From the NCBI RefSeq assembly GCF_000003605.2, contig NW_003116957.1:15671-40532 (forward strand): a stretch of 24,862 nucleotides of DNA, given 5' to 3'. Below the pieces are notes generated by a model. It saw only the letters and a program-made list of their open reading frames with translations, was not told the origin of the DNA and made no database searches. This DNA comes from Saccoglossus kowalevskii (lineage: Eukaryota > Hemichordata > Enteropneusta > Harrimaniidae). This document shows positions 1 through 12,200 of this stretch, piece by piece. Position 1 is the first letter of the stretch. The number at the start of each line of letters is the position of its first letter. A program made the position numbers and the translations under genes.

Positions 1-887
1 CATGTTGCATTCGTATTAAATGTAAACCTGATTCATCCATGTTGTACTATATAAATGTGTGTCTAATTTATTCATGTTGCATTGTATTAAATGTAAACCT
101 GATTCATTCATGTTGTGCTATATAATGTGTGTCTGATTTCATTTCATGTTGCATTGTATTAAATGTAAACCTGATTCATCCATGTTGTACTATATAATGT
201 GTGTCTAATTCATTCATGTTGCATTGTATTAAATGTAAACCTGATTCATCCATGTTGTACTATATAATGTGTGTCTAATTCATTCATGTTGCATTGTATT
301 AAATGTAAACCTGATTCATCCATGTTGTACTATATAATGTGTGTCTAATTTATTCATGTTGCATTGTATTAAATGTAAACCTGATTCATTCATGTTGTAC
401 TATATAATGTGTGTCTAATTCATTCATGTTGCATTGTATTAAATGTAAACCTGATTCATCCATGTTGTACTATATAATGTGTGTCTAATTCATTCATGTT
501 GCATTGTATTAAATGTAAACCTGATTCATTCATGTTGTACTATATAATGTGTGTCTAATTCATTCATGTTGCATTGTATTAATGTAAACCTGGTTCATTC
601 ATGTTGTACTATATAATGTGTGTCTGATTCATTCATGTTGCATTGTATTAAATGTATACCTGATTCATTCATGTTGTACTATATAATGTGTGTCTAATTC
701 ATTCGTGTTGCATTGTATTAAATGTAAACCTGATTCATTCATGTTGTACTATATAATGTGTGTCTAATTCATTCATGTTGCATAGTATTAATGTATACCT
801 GATTCATCTATGATGCACTGCATTAATGTGTGTCTAATTCATTCATGTTGCATTGTATTAAATGTAAACCTGATTCATTCATGTTGT
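1..887. repeat. 70-bp minisatellite, about 12.5 copies
   Basis: CATGTTGCATTG recurs at about 1, 73, 145, 215, 285, 355, 425, 495, 565, 634, 704, 774 and 844, a 70-base period. Each unit is two related half-units of about 36 and 34 bases, one starting CATGTTGCATTGTATTAAAT and the other CATGTTGTACTATATAATG. Copies are highly similar, with a few substitutions and one-base indels. The array is cut by the left edge, so its full size is unknown. It degrades near 780-890. Confidence 0.95.
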
Positions 888-2721
888 GGCCGAACAACTT
901 TCACGTTGTTGTTATACGGTAGATGACTTTACATTGAACGTTCCACTATATAATAAACGCATGATCTAACTAAGGTAATTTGGGAAACACCACGTGACAA
1001 TCCCCGATATAACACTAGTGTGAGTATGTTATGTATTACAATAAGTTCTTTGGAATAACAAATTTCACTGCTCAGACTATGCAGTAATGACAGTGTACCT
1101 ACCTATACCTTATAGACCTATATCGTTCTGGGTTTGAATAGTTTGGCAAAAATACAAAACGCCACTACTATGCTGATTTTGACATCATGGAAGGAGTTTA
1201 GGAATGCCTTTTTTTATATAGTTCATTCTGTAATCCATTCAAATTCACCGCAAAGAAGGCAATGTTCGTTAGCCTGGCTTGTTACTACATCGTGTGTCTG
1301 GTAAAAGAAAAGAGGCCCCTAAACGAAACCACTGCATTTCATTTCAATACAATGTAGCTATAGTAACTATTTACTTCTCAGAGTACTGTCCATATTTAGT
1401 CTAATTTGATGAGTGTAGTTAGAAGGAATAGGAATCGTTGAATCAGAGTAAGAAAACAATGTTAGAAGATGGAATAAGGAGAAGGAAAATTAAACATGTC
1501 AATGAAGTCACTATACCTGCAATATATACAAAATATTTTGGTATCCAAGCCTAGTTATTCAAATTACCTAATTCACATACCTCGTGTATACCTCGTCAGG
1601 TTCATCTATTCATCTATTCGGGAATGTCGTCATCTAGATGTATATATCTTTACGGATGTGTTCATGCATTGCTTCTGAAATATGTCCATGGAGATCCAAT
1701 AATATGTTCAGGAACGCGTCTATACAATTCCATACACCTTTGCTCAAATGATTTGGCAATGTCGTGTGCTGTATTGACGTTTCGTAAATAATAATAAACA
1801 AAGTGTTTTAGTGCAGTGGGCGTTGATGTATACACTACATTACAAACTTTATGTACGTAATATAATATGTGTATGTTTTTATTAATCATCATAATGTACG
1901 AATTATAGAAAGATTGCAGTAGAATGAATGGCGACCGTACAAGTGAAGTTTTCAATCAAATATGTAACAAAAACAATGGTACATTCTTGCCTCTATACGA
2001 GTTCATACAATTCAAACAAACAAATAATGCTTAACTTGGACAATTATTATGAAACACAGCAATTACAGACACATTATAATTATAAATCTAATCTAATGGC
2101 TTTTAAAATCCAAGAAACGGAATATTGCTTTTCGATTACCGATCAGATCATAATTAATAATACAAGACTCAACAGCAACTAAAACTTCAAATTTCAGATT
2201 CTAAAAAACAAATCTGAATAATGTATATATTGAATAGTAAAAATGTCAATTATAATTTCTCCATCAATTTCTGCAAAAATCAAAATTTTGCAATTGTGCT
2301 GCTTTGCCACTTATCTATGTATGTGGTATATGCACAGCTAACTTGTGATATGTATGTTGTCTATAATGCGTGATATATTTATTAGAAACACCACAGAAAG
2401 TGTGAATTTACATGTACAAACCACCTATTTTGTTTTGAGTAAACTCTACGAGGGCGCAAGCCCGAGTACAATTTACAGCAAGACTATGGCAAAAACTTTG
2501 TGTTTATTCCTGTTAACCCACTTTTTCATTTAGAAGGTCCATTTCAATGTCAAGTGGTATTCTATAAATTATTCATGAGCAAATGACAAAGCGTACACTA
2601 TTTGTTATGTATCTATGTAAATTATTACACTTTCAGCACTGAAAATTAAGCCCATTACTGAATCATTCAATTTTATCGTTTGTTTAATAGTATAATTGAG
2701 ACACACTCACTCGAAAGAGTG

Positions 2722-2807
2722 GGTTATTGGATATAACGCATATTTTGGTGCGAGTATTTCAAATTGCGCAGACTCTGACCAAAACTGTGGCGGTATATCC
2801 AATAACG
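2722..2807. repeat. Imperfect inverted repeat (fold-back)
   Basis: The left arm at 2722-2748 (GGTTATTGGATATAACGC and on) matches the reverse complement of the right arm at 2778-2807 (GGCGGTATATCCAATAACGC) with a few mismatches. The loop is about 30 bases. Weaker pairing extends outward on both sides. It may be a relic of a small fold-back transposon. Confidence 0.6.
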
Positions 2808-3028
2808 CACACTTTACTTGTTTCCATTTGATAAACCAACGGACATCCAATGACCAAAGTGGTATAACTACAACTACGGTGTGATACATGTATATCCACA
2901 GCTACCTTGTAATATAAATTATACTACGGTTACCTCATGCGATATCCGTGTATATACATTTATAATACAAATTATTCTGCAGTTACCATGATACATCATA
3001 TAAGCGTTGTTAGTATAAATAACCTGAG

Positions 3029-3034
3029 TTTATT
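3029..3034 (-). terminator. Candidate poly(A) signal AATAAA
   Basis: AATAAA reads on the minus strand about 185 bases past the proposed stop codon, a normal 3' UTR distance. It is the first canonical hexamer downstream that I noticed. Only position supports it. Confidence 0.35.
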
Positions 3035-3217
3035 TGGCCCATCAAAACCTGGCAGTATATTCCATGATTTTGGGATCAGTTTATGTTGTTGTTTGATGTA
3101 CTAACTGTACTAACTAACAACGTAAACTAGTATCTTAAAATACTCTGAATGTATTGAATATTAAGCTCAACTCAATAAAACAGTCGTGGTCAGCGTTTCC
3201 TTAAATTCTTTTTTTTT

Positions 3218-3225
3218 TCAAGGCT
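3218..3225 (-). CDS. Exon 28: tentative terminal coding stub and stop
   Basis: Exon 27 ends on a strong donor, so another exon is needed. Downstream, a strong acceptor (TTTTTCCTCCACAG) begins at 3226. The next bases, AGCCTTGA, complete a Glu codon, add Pro and stop, giving the C-terminus MASEP. The frame fits and the end suits an S1 domain. No homology can confirm so short a stub. Confidence 0.45.
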
Positions 3226-6200
3226 CTGTGGAGGAAAAACACACAAATATTAATGCGTCTTGAAAACAGGTAATAAGACGAGTATCCAATCTTTTTAAAC
3301 ACAGACGTCTTGTGAACTACTGTTCTTTCATCGCAAACACGGGTACATGCAATACACGATTTGTTTTAAAATGGTAGTGACTTAGTGAGAATTACTTTGA
3401 AACGATACAATAAATAAACTGGGAAAGTACGAATTGAATTGTCGAGGTCGAAAAAGCATACCCTGGATAATGTCGATGCAATTCTACTGGTCAGCCATAC
3501 CACAACAATTATTTGTTACATATATATTATTGTATAATTGTTGTAATTTGTAATTTTCTGAAAATAAACTCTTACCTGAAGCCATTATCTCGTTCATCCA
3601 TGCAATTCCCTCCGTAACACGGGAATATACGCCAGGGTAATATGAGCTAGCACAGCCACCGCGTCCCCAACTGGTCAATCCAGCGAGATACCAGCGCCCG
3701 TCAGTTTTCTGGCTCACCAATGGGCCTCCACTGTCTCCCTGAAGAAAAAAAAACACACAGCGCATTAACTTCATATACGTCAGGTAAATTAACGTACATA
3801 TGATATTTATGTTTTGCCAATGAGTATTTGTTCAAAAGTGTTAATAACCGAGACATTCCGAAAACAGTAAAATTGTAACCACTTACGTAACAAGTATCAA
3901 TACCACCGGTATCCAGATAAGCTGCACATATCATCGATGACGAGATATCGCCACCATATCTATCATTGCATGTACCTTGGTTCACAATAGGTACTACAGC
4001 TTCTTGTAGGACATCGGGTGTTCCATAAGCTGTATAGAGATATGTGCGATTAACTTTCGATACATGTGCATATTGTTCAAAGTAGCAAGATATATATGAC
4101 ATTAACACAATATATATGACAACTCTCAAATTATTTTTCATTTAGTTTACAGACACCAATCGTTAAATTATTTAATCGTTAAACAATTTACAATATACCC
4201 CTTATAAAAACATACAAACATACGGTGTACTTACATGTTTCAGACAATTGTCCCCATCCAGTTATAACACACACATCGCCATCAGCAAAAAAAGCATCAT
4301 TGCCATCTGGGGGAAGGCATATAGGTCGGATGTAATCGGTAAATATTATCGGCGTTTCAACGTACAACATGGCAAAGTCATACTGGTTGAAAGTTGTAGA
4401 GTAGCTTGGGTGGATGTACATGGCGCTCACTGGCGTTCGGTACTCATGCACGGAACCAGCAGATAATGACGTAAAACCCATACGTAGCTCTAAGTTGCTT
4501 ACACTTGATGAATAACTGAAACAAATAAACTTGGAATTAATTAAGGTTTCCAATACCTGTCTCATTGACGATTATCGAGAGTCAGTTTAAACTTGAGATA
4601 ATGAATAGCAAAAAAAAACTTACACACAATGTGCTGCTGTAACTATCCAGTTAGAATCAATGAGAACAGCGCCACAATTATGGGCAGAGTGCTCATGTAT
4701 GGAGACTTGCCATGGATGTGTACCTAACGATGCTGCTGATCCTCCTACAATTCTATTCGATTCTGCCGGTGCTGACCCACACAAGTCATTGACTATAAAA
4801 CCAATTAATGTGAATGGGTTATCGTACGGTTATTGAAGATAGTTACTACTATATTAATATCAAACAATTCCAGCCATTGAAAGAGTTTACTGATTAATAT
4901 CTAAGTCTCACCTGTTGGTATACCAATACACACAGAACTATCATTTGTGTGTGGCAATAAGTCACAGTCAATTGGCCAAGCAATTCCACCAGTATTGAAC
5001 TTAGTTTCGCATGACGTTTTAACCTGGTCACAGAAGTGCATGCACGGTGGTCGATACAGGCCTTCCTCGCTGCACTCTGGTGCAAACAATGCGCACATAA
5101 ATAAATCCATGTGTTCGTGACAGGGCGTTCCAGCTCTGTTGTAGCGCATGTTATCCAAAAAATTAACAAGTGCTTGGATATTACCAGAACGATCACTACC
5201 ACTCGTGTACTTCGATAGTCTCGCCATACTGAGGGGCATGTCCCTACATGTTTCAACGGTGATATCCCTACAATCTGTAAAACATTATGTAAGTATGTTT
5301 TGTGTCACAATTTATTAAAGTTCATAGCAAAATAGAACAGTGAAGAAAATTGTGTATCATCTTAAAGTATTATGTTGACATCAAAAAAGCATCAAAAAGC
5401 TGGAAATAAACGTTATTGTACCTAATTTACATATACAGACGAGTCCAAATCAGACAAGTATAAATCAGGTTGCATTAACACACACACACACATATATATA
5501 TAAGGTATATTTCTTAATTTATAGTGTGGGGATATCGCCAAATGTGAAAATGAATAACATACCACATCGCGTTCCACCCCAACCATGATGACACACACAC
5601 GTGTAATCAGCCAACATATCAATGCAGATGCCACCGTTTTCACAGGGATTACTGGAACATTCATCGATTTCTGCAAAAGAATTTGACAGTATTTATTATT
5701 GTTTGAACAATTTCATACACCGCAATCTAGCACTGTTTAAAAGTTATAGGAAAATATGTTACAAACAAATATTTACGATATTTAGTACAAACCTAATTCA
5801 CAGAATTCACCCGTGTAACCATGGGAACAAGCACACGTTGACCTATCTTCATCAACCGGCAAACATGTTCCTCCGTGTACACAGGGATTGCTCATACAGG
5901 GTGTGACTCCTGAAAATAAAAATCAAGCACTATCGTCATCATCTATCAATCAATTCGCCTGTTTGTACCACGTGTGTTTCTCATTTCCTGTATTAAAATA
6001 AAGGTTATAATTATATTACTGTTCCGGGTTGTACCACTATGTATAATACTTACTGACGCAGTCGTATCTTTCATTTTTAGTTGGCATATCTTCACAGTTT
6101 ATTGGCCAGTCATAGCCATTGAGAACATACACTTCGGCACATGCATATTCTACATCTTGACAGAATGTCTTGCATGGTTGTCTGTATGTACCATTAATTC

Positions 6201-9200
6201 CACACTCAGGGGATAGCAATGAACACATGAATAACTCAATATGTGCATGACAGCCGTCGATGTCAGTCAGATTATCCATTTGTTTCATGGCTTGTTCACG
6301 TGATAGACCAAGATGACTGTAGAAAGTGGATCCCCCGTAAGGGAGATGATTCACACACTGTGGAATGCCAATATTTTCACAATCTAAATATGGGTATAAC
6401 AGCAGAATTCATTAGTTGCTATGTAGTGTGTATAGCATTAAAGCAGTGTGTGATAGGAAACAACGTATACACAAGATAGACAGCATGTGAGCACGGTGTG
6501 AGAACCTAAAGTTTCCATATCCGTATATTAATACCACCGTCAGAAAAGTAAGACAATCAAGGTAATATACAAGCTGTACACATAGTTCATATTTACATTA
6601 AAGAAATTATCATATTTAGTAATGTATAGGCCATCGCACTGTGACGTCACATGCTCACGTTTTTTGCCTACTGGCATGCGAATGTGTGATAATAATTGTT
6701 GATCACTGATCACCACTGGCTCACAGTCTGTGGCGACAACAATGCCCATAAGTTATTTTATTAACAGGCACACATATATACTTATCCAATAACAGAAGCA
6801 GCGCAAAACGCTGTTATGTTATCCTTGGATTGAACGGCTGGTTTTTACCAACTAGTAACTGCTCGCACGGACAAACAAACAAGTAAACAAGTGCTAATGG
6901 CGCACAATTCAAATTTGCAGATAAGAGCATCCTCTAAACCCATTGGTTGTGTATGTGTGTGGATATTATATGCATATTCAAATTCATGCAAATCACTTAC
7001 AGAAGTCATCCTTCAAATCTATGTGAAAACCTGTGTTTGTATTCGATCCATCTGTAGTAAATCGAAGCCATATTAGGGTGGATTCAGAGTTCCAGTCTGG
7101 GGGTGAAACGTCACCAGAGTAAATAAAAGCTTGTGTTGATAAATCATCTGGGTCATCGCCGAAACCCCCACTGAAGTAGTCTTCGTCATAATTTGTGTTG
7201 AAAGCAATAAAATGAACATCAATTGCCCTGGTTGGATCGGCTTGAACTATCCATACACAGTCTATAAGGTCATCATAAGGAAGTGGGTAGTTTGGCGACG
7301 TGATAGAAACAACCTCATTAATGCCTAAATTGATGGATTCGGTGCAAGCTAGAAACAAATAAAACAGTTCTATTACATAATACTGTACAACCTAAGACCA
7401 ATTAGAAATCATCATTCTTAACAATTTTCCCGGCCTAGAAGACGTAAATATCTTACATTACTGTGTATTTAATTAACACCAAAATACATTCACTCATGTT
7501 CACAAGTCTGAATGACCATGTGATATTTCTATTGTACAAATTCAAAATTACAACCAATAAACGATCTTTGAAACAAATACAATATTGCTGAAGCGAGTGG
7601 TATGTGTTAATGTTTCCCATAGATTTATGTGTGTTATCTAATTCAACTGTGATATGAGATCATTGCTAAGATGGTTAAACAAAATGCCAACGAATTATTG
7701 TGCAAATGGATTTAATTCCCACTCATTTCATCACAAATACGTTAAAAGTTATCTTTTTCCTTGCGAATGCATTCACCTTTTTGTGCAATGAGACTTAACA
7801 CTTATCTATTTCATTGCAAACGCGCTCACCTTCTCATGCATGGGACTTAAAACCCAACCATCTCATAGCAAATACAATCACTTTTACGAGCAAAGAGACT
7901 TAACATTCATATTTCCTCACAAATGCACTCACCTTCTCGTGCAGTAACACTTAACACCCAACCCTTTTGATAGAATGAACCGTCTGAATCCCAGCTTATC
8001 CATATGTTGCTTGTAGGTGATAACCAATCGTCTGGCGCCACGGAGCCTGATTGGTATATGACACGTGTAGATATGTCATACGGGTCTAAACCATAACCAA
8101 TGCTTATGAAGTCGAAATTTGATTCAGTATCAAAATAGTCAAAATGAATTGAAATAGTTGCTCCAGCATCAGCAGAGATATACCAATAGCACAAATCGTT
8201 GTTCCCATAGTTATCGGGGTAGCCCGGTGACGTCATTACAAATGTTTTCCCGTTTGGAATGTGATTACTTCCTCCACATCCTGCAATGAAAGATAGTTAA
8301 TAAAGTATGGTAAAAATAATCATTGACAATCATACCATTCACGCAATCGCATTGAATTTATACTATTATTATGTACTTTTCTAGTGACTGGTATAGTAGT
8401 GTACTGTTCATGTAGTGATAGTGAGAGGTGGCTTAACGGGAAACGCCTCTGCTTACAGCGACGAGACACATTTGCTGAGTTGTTTATAATTTTGATTACT
8501 GACTGCGGTGTGTACGCTGGCTGCTATTGTGGTACCCTAAGTGTACTATTCACGTAGTTAGGGTTTTAGTATGTATACTTTAACTGTTTTCAGCGCGTAA
8601 TTTTGGCCGATGGCTAGTCTTGCACGTGCAGTTTTGTTTGCGTGATTTGTGTGCACATAGTGCTGGATAAACTGGGATATTTAACATCATGCTTTTGGGT
8701 GGTGTCGAGTGCTGAGTAGCATACTGGTTTCTGTGTGCCAAACGTTTGACAGGAAGATACGTACAACAGTGTGGTTCAGAACTGTAAAGCCACTCCAAAG
8801 AGTAGAATGCCATGCACCAAGTTATCAATAATCACCTACCCAAATGATACTGTCACGTAAAATCACTTACAAATCAACCTTCAAATCTATGTGAAAACCT
8901 GTGTTCCGATGCATGAACTGTTATCAATAATAACCTTCCCAAATAATACTTTCACGTAAAAAAAAAATTGCAACCCATATCAATTGAAAGAGGGTTTGTT
9001 TTGCGGTGCAGTCTGTCGTTGTGTTGAAAACTGTAAAGTGTAAAATTTAAAAAAAATCCAATCAGGAATGACACGATTGTGACACAGAGTAAAAATATGC
9101 ACTAAATGTAAATAAATCATACCTACATATTTTAAACATTAGTGTAATCCAATAGCACTAAAATAAATGATGCAACCTTACCACAGTTGAATTCATCACT

Positions 9201-12200
9201 TTTATCTGAGCATTCGGCAGTACCATTACACATTGCTTCATTTGGTACGCATTCGATATAGTTACTACAAGGGGAATGGAATGCAGGGCAGTACGGAGAC
9301 GGGGTTGAAACTGTAAAAAAAAACAGAAAATAAATGTATATACGTAACCATGACATGAACCAAAATCATAATCATGCCTCAAACAGCCCAATGCTACAAT
9401 ATAATTACACATATTCTGTATTATATAACAATCTATTATAATATAGAGTAGGAAGATGGAATTTCCAAGGTCAGAAAAGATAGTTTCTATTGCATCGATC
9501 ACGCAGTTACTTTTATTAGTTAAACTAGATCGGATAAATATCAGACAAACGAACATTGGAAATGAGGGAAATCAAAAACTATAAATTGTAACACATGATG
9601 TGCCGTGGTGTGTTATAAAAACTTTACACTTTTACACAGAATGAAGAATAAACAGTCAGTAGCTTCTAGCTGTACTCTAAGTGACGTAATATCGGAAGCA
9701 GTTTGTGAAATCAGCCTAATACTTACGCATGCGTAAGATCATTTGAAAACAAGGTATCCGTATTAGGTTGACACTAAAGACTGATTCATATGAATGACTT
9801 CTGCCAGGTCACTGGAATTGTCACATGAAATCCCTGCGGAAATGGCGTCACAAGCTAAACACATAAGCAAGGGGGTGCTATGCAATTTTAGATATGTTAC
9901 CAAGATGCCTAGGACATTTAAGCTAGTATACGCATTCCCAATAAATGGGTTTAAGATCATAGATATAATTTAAATTGCCTTGGTTTGTCGCCTTGGTTTT
10001 CTCCAATAGCGAGCATTGTTTGTTTGTTTGTCTTGTTTGTTTGTTTTTATAGAAGATGCAAGGAAAATAGTCATATCAACCAAGTGTTCAAACACATAAA
10101 CCTAGTCAGGTGAAATTCTTGCGCTTGGTGTATTCTGGCTGGGTGTTTATAGTAAAGTTGTCAAAAACTTGGGTGACAAGTAATAATTGTAATAATCGTA
10201 ATTCACTACATACCAGGATAGCAGTACCATTCGTCACTTCCGTCAAGGCAATCATTATTACCATCACAATATTCTGACCATGGTATACATTGGTTATTCA
10301 TACATTGGTACTGATTTGTACAATTATAATCTGTGGTCGGAAAATGACAAACCCATTTTAGAAAAGGGACGCTTTCGTGTTACAAAATGGAGAATATGGA
10401 CGTTGGTGATATAAGAGTTTTTAAAATTGTCTATAACGATATACTACTAGAAATTATGAAATGTTCAAAATTATCGAACTATTACCAAAACTATTATGAA
10501 AGCGATTAACTAAAAGAGCGTATAATTCTCTTTTATTTATTTTCAGTCGCAATGGGGATACTATTGCAATTAAATTGGAAAGCATACAACACTCTTTTGA
10601 AAAGTTGTTTATAAAGTTGTTGAACTAAATATGACTTTGGAGAAACACTTTAATTTGCATTTGCATTCATCATTTCACACGAGACATGTCATCTCATCAG
10701 AAGAAGTATTGCACATTAAAATTAAAATGAAACAAAAAACTCTAATGATAATAGATGGATATATGCCGAATTTAGGGCCATACTATCAATAACGTTAATG
10801 GAATTCAGTCTGTTGTTATGGTTACTCACCAGTACATATACATTCACATGGTGCGTAGTCGCAATGTGCAAATGGTGAACAACTATCGCACGTTGGTAAG
10901 ACTGTGAAGAAATAAGAATAAAAATGACGATACATTATAACTTTAAATAATCAACAAATGTTTAGTTTACAAGCTATAATACTTCAAATATAATAAGCGT
11001 GTTTAACAAATGATGTTGGATGCTGCGTGAGAAAACCGCGGGCAATATCTCACCAAGAAAAAAAATCAAGGTAGTCCGAAAACGTGTGATACGCTGTATG
11101 GATATAAACTGACATATATATTACCTGTTTCACATAAATGCCCAGTGTATCCAGGCCAACAGATGCAATAACCATATGTCGTACAGTTCCCACTAAAACA
11201 GCCGAACATATTGCAATCAAAGAGCTCTGTTATAGAAAACAAAATTTTATGAATATGGTACAATGTTTTGTTTTAAAATAATAATCATATAATTGAAAAT
11301 AAACATAATTTGAGTTAAATGATAATAGAGTGATTACTATACCTGTTTCACATAGAGATCCAGTGTAACCAGCAGGGCAATAGCAAGAATCATACATACA
11401 TGTTCCGCCATTGAGACACATGACATCGACATCTTCACAATGTTTGATTTCTATACAGGTTAAGAAAGATACAATGATGATAGTAATAGTATGTTACAAT
11501 ATGGGTGATATGGTTCATTATACATCTGTCACCGTAACGCCATAAGTTACAGCCTGCCGTAATTTTGCGGTATTTTATGGTTTATTTTCATCCTGCCATA
11601 TAAGGAAATGCGAATATAGAATATGGAATGATTACGCGCGTAAGCATTCTCTAATAACAAAAACAAACATGGCTGCCACTAGGGTTTGACCGGACCCCAC
11701 ACAGAGAAGTTCGCTGATTCTGTTCTAAACGTTTTGGATTTCGGCATTCCCATAATGTATCCTCGGAAGGAAAAGATGTATAATAATAAGGTTATTAAGA
11801 GGATACCTAAAGGTAGGTACTCAGACAGTACGCAGTCGCATCGACCTCCGTTGCGCGTCGATCGATACTCCCGCTGTACTGTCTTTGTGCATACTTTGAG
11901 GTATCCTCGTAATAATCTCATATTATAATATGCATTGTATGAGACAATATGGTACAAAGTTTATCCTGTAGCCTCGATAATCGATAATATACACAATGAT
12001 ATCTCACCTGTTTCACAAAACATTCCTGTATAATCTATTGGGCAGCTACATGTATAGTAATTGTCGTAAGAGTGAGAACAGTATCCCCCATTAAGACATC
12101 CATATCCACACATAGGAGGCGGTATTGTAGTAGGAGCGTAACCTGCAATACGATGAGCCTATTCAGTGTACATTCAGCTAATAAATGTAATCATCACACG

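Larger units (their letters stand above)
888..3217. other. Intergenic or 3' flanking sequence without recognisable gene
   Basis: No open frame on either strand shows a domain, cysteine pattern or splice chain. Frames of 60 to 97 codons occur at about the rate expected in AT-rich DNA. The right end probably contains the 3' UTR of the protease gene. An imperfect inverted repeat lies at 2722-2807. Confidence 0.6.

Noticed and set aside
1-887. Possible CRISPR array
   Set aside because: Repeats are adjacent without unique spacers and the DNA is eukaryotic. It is a minisatellite.
1928-2533. Plus-strand frames of 60 to 84 codons
   Set aside because: AT-rich text without motif, splice context or conservation clue. 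Expected by chance at this composition.
2696-2889. Overlapping frames open on both strands
   Set aside because: They coincide with the inverted repeat, which explains similar open text on both strands.
3484-3575. Read-through of exon 27 to a stop, adding about 31 residues
   Set aside because: The added text is low-quality and follows a strong CAG|GTAAGA donor. The spliced ending fits an S1 domain better.
8429-8500. tRNA-like A box TGGCTTAACGGG
   Set aside because: Matches the Pol III A-box consensus, but I see no B box or cloverleaf, so I do not call a tRNA gene. It may be a decayed SINE head.
9158-9556. 132-codon minus-strand frame over the LDLa exon
   Set aside because: It is a different frame from LDLa exon 17 and runs through intron. 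It is a shadow.
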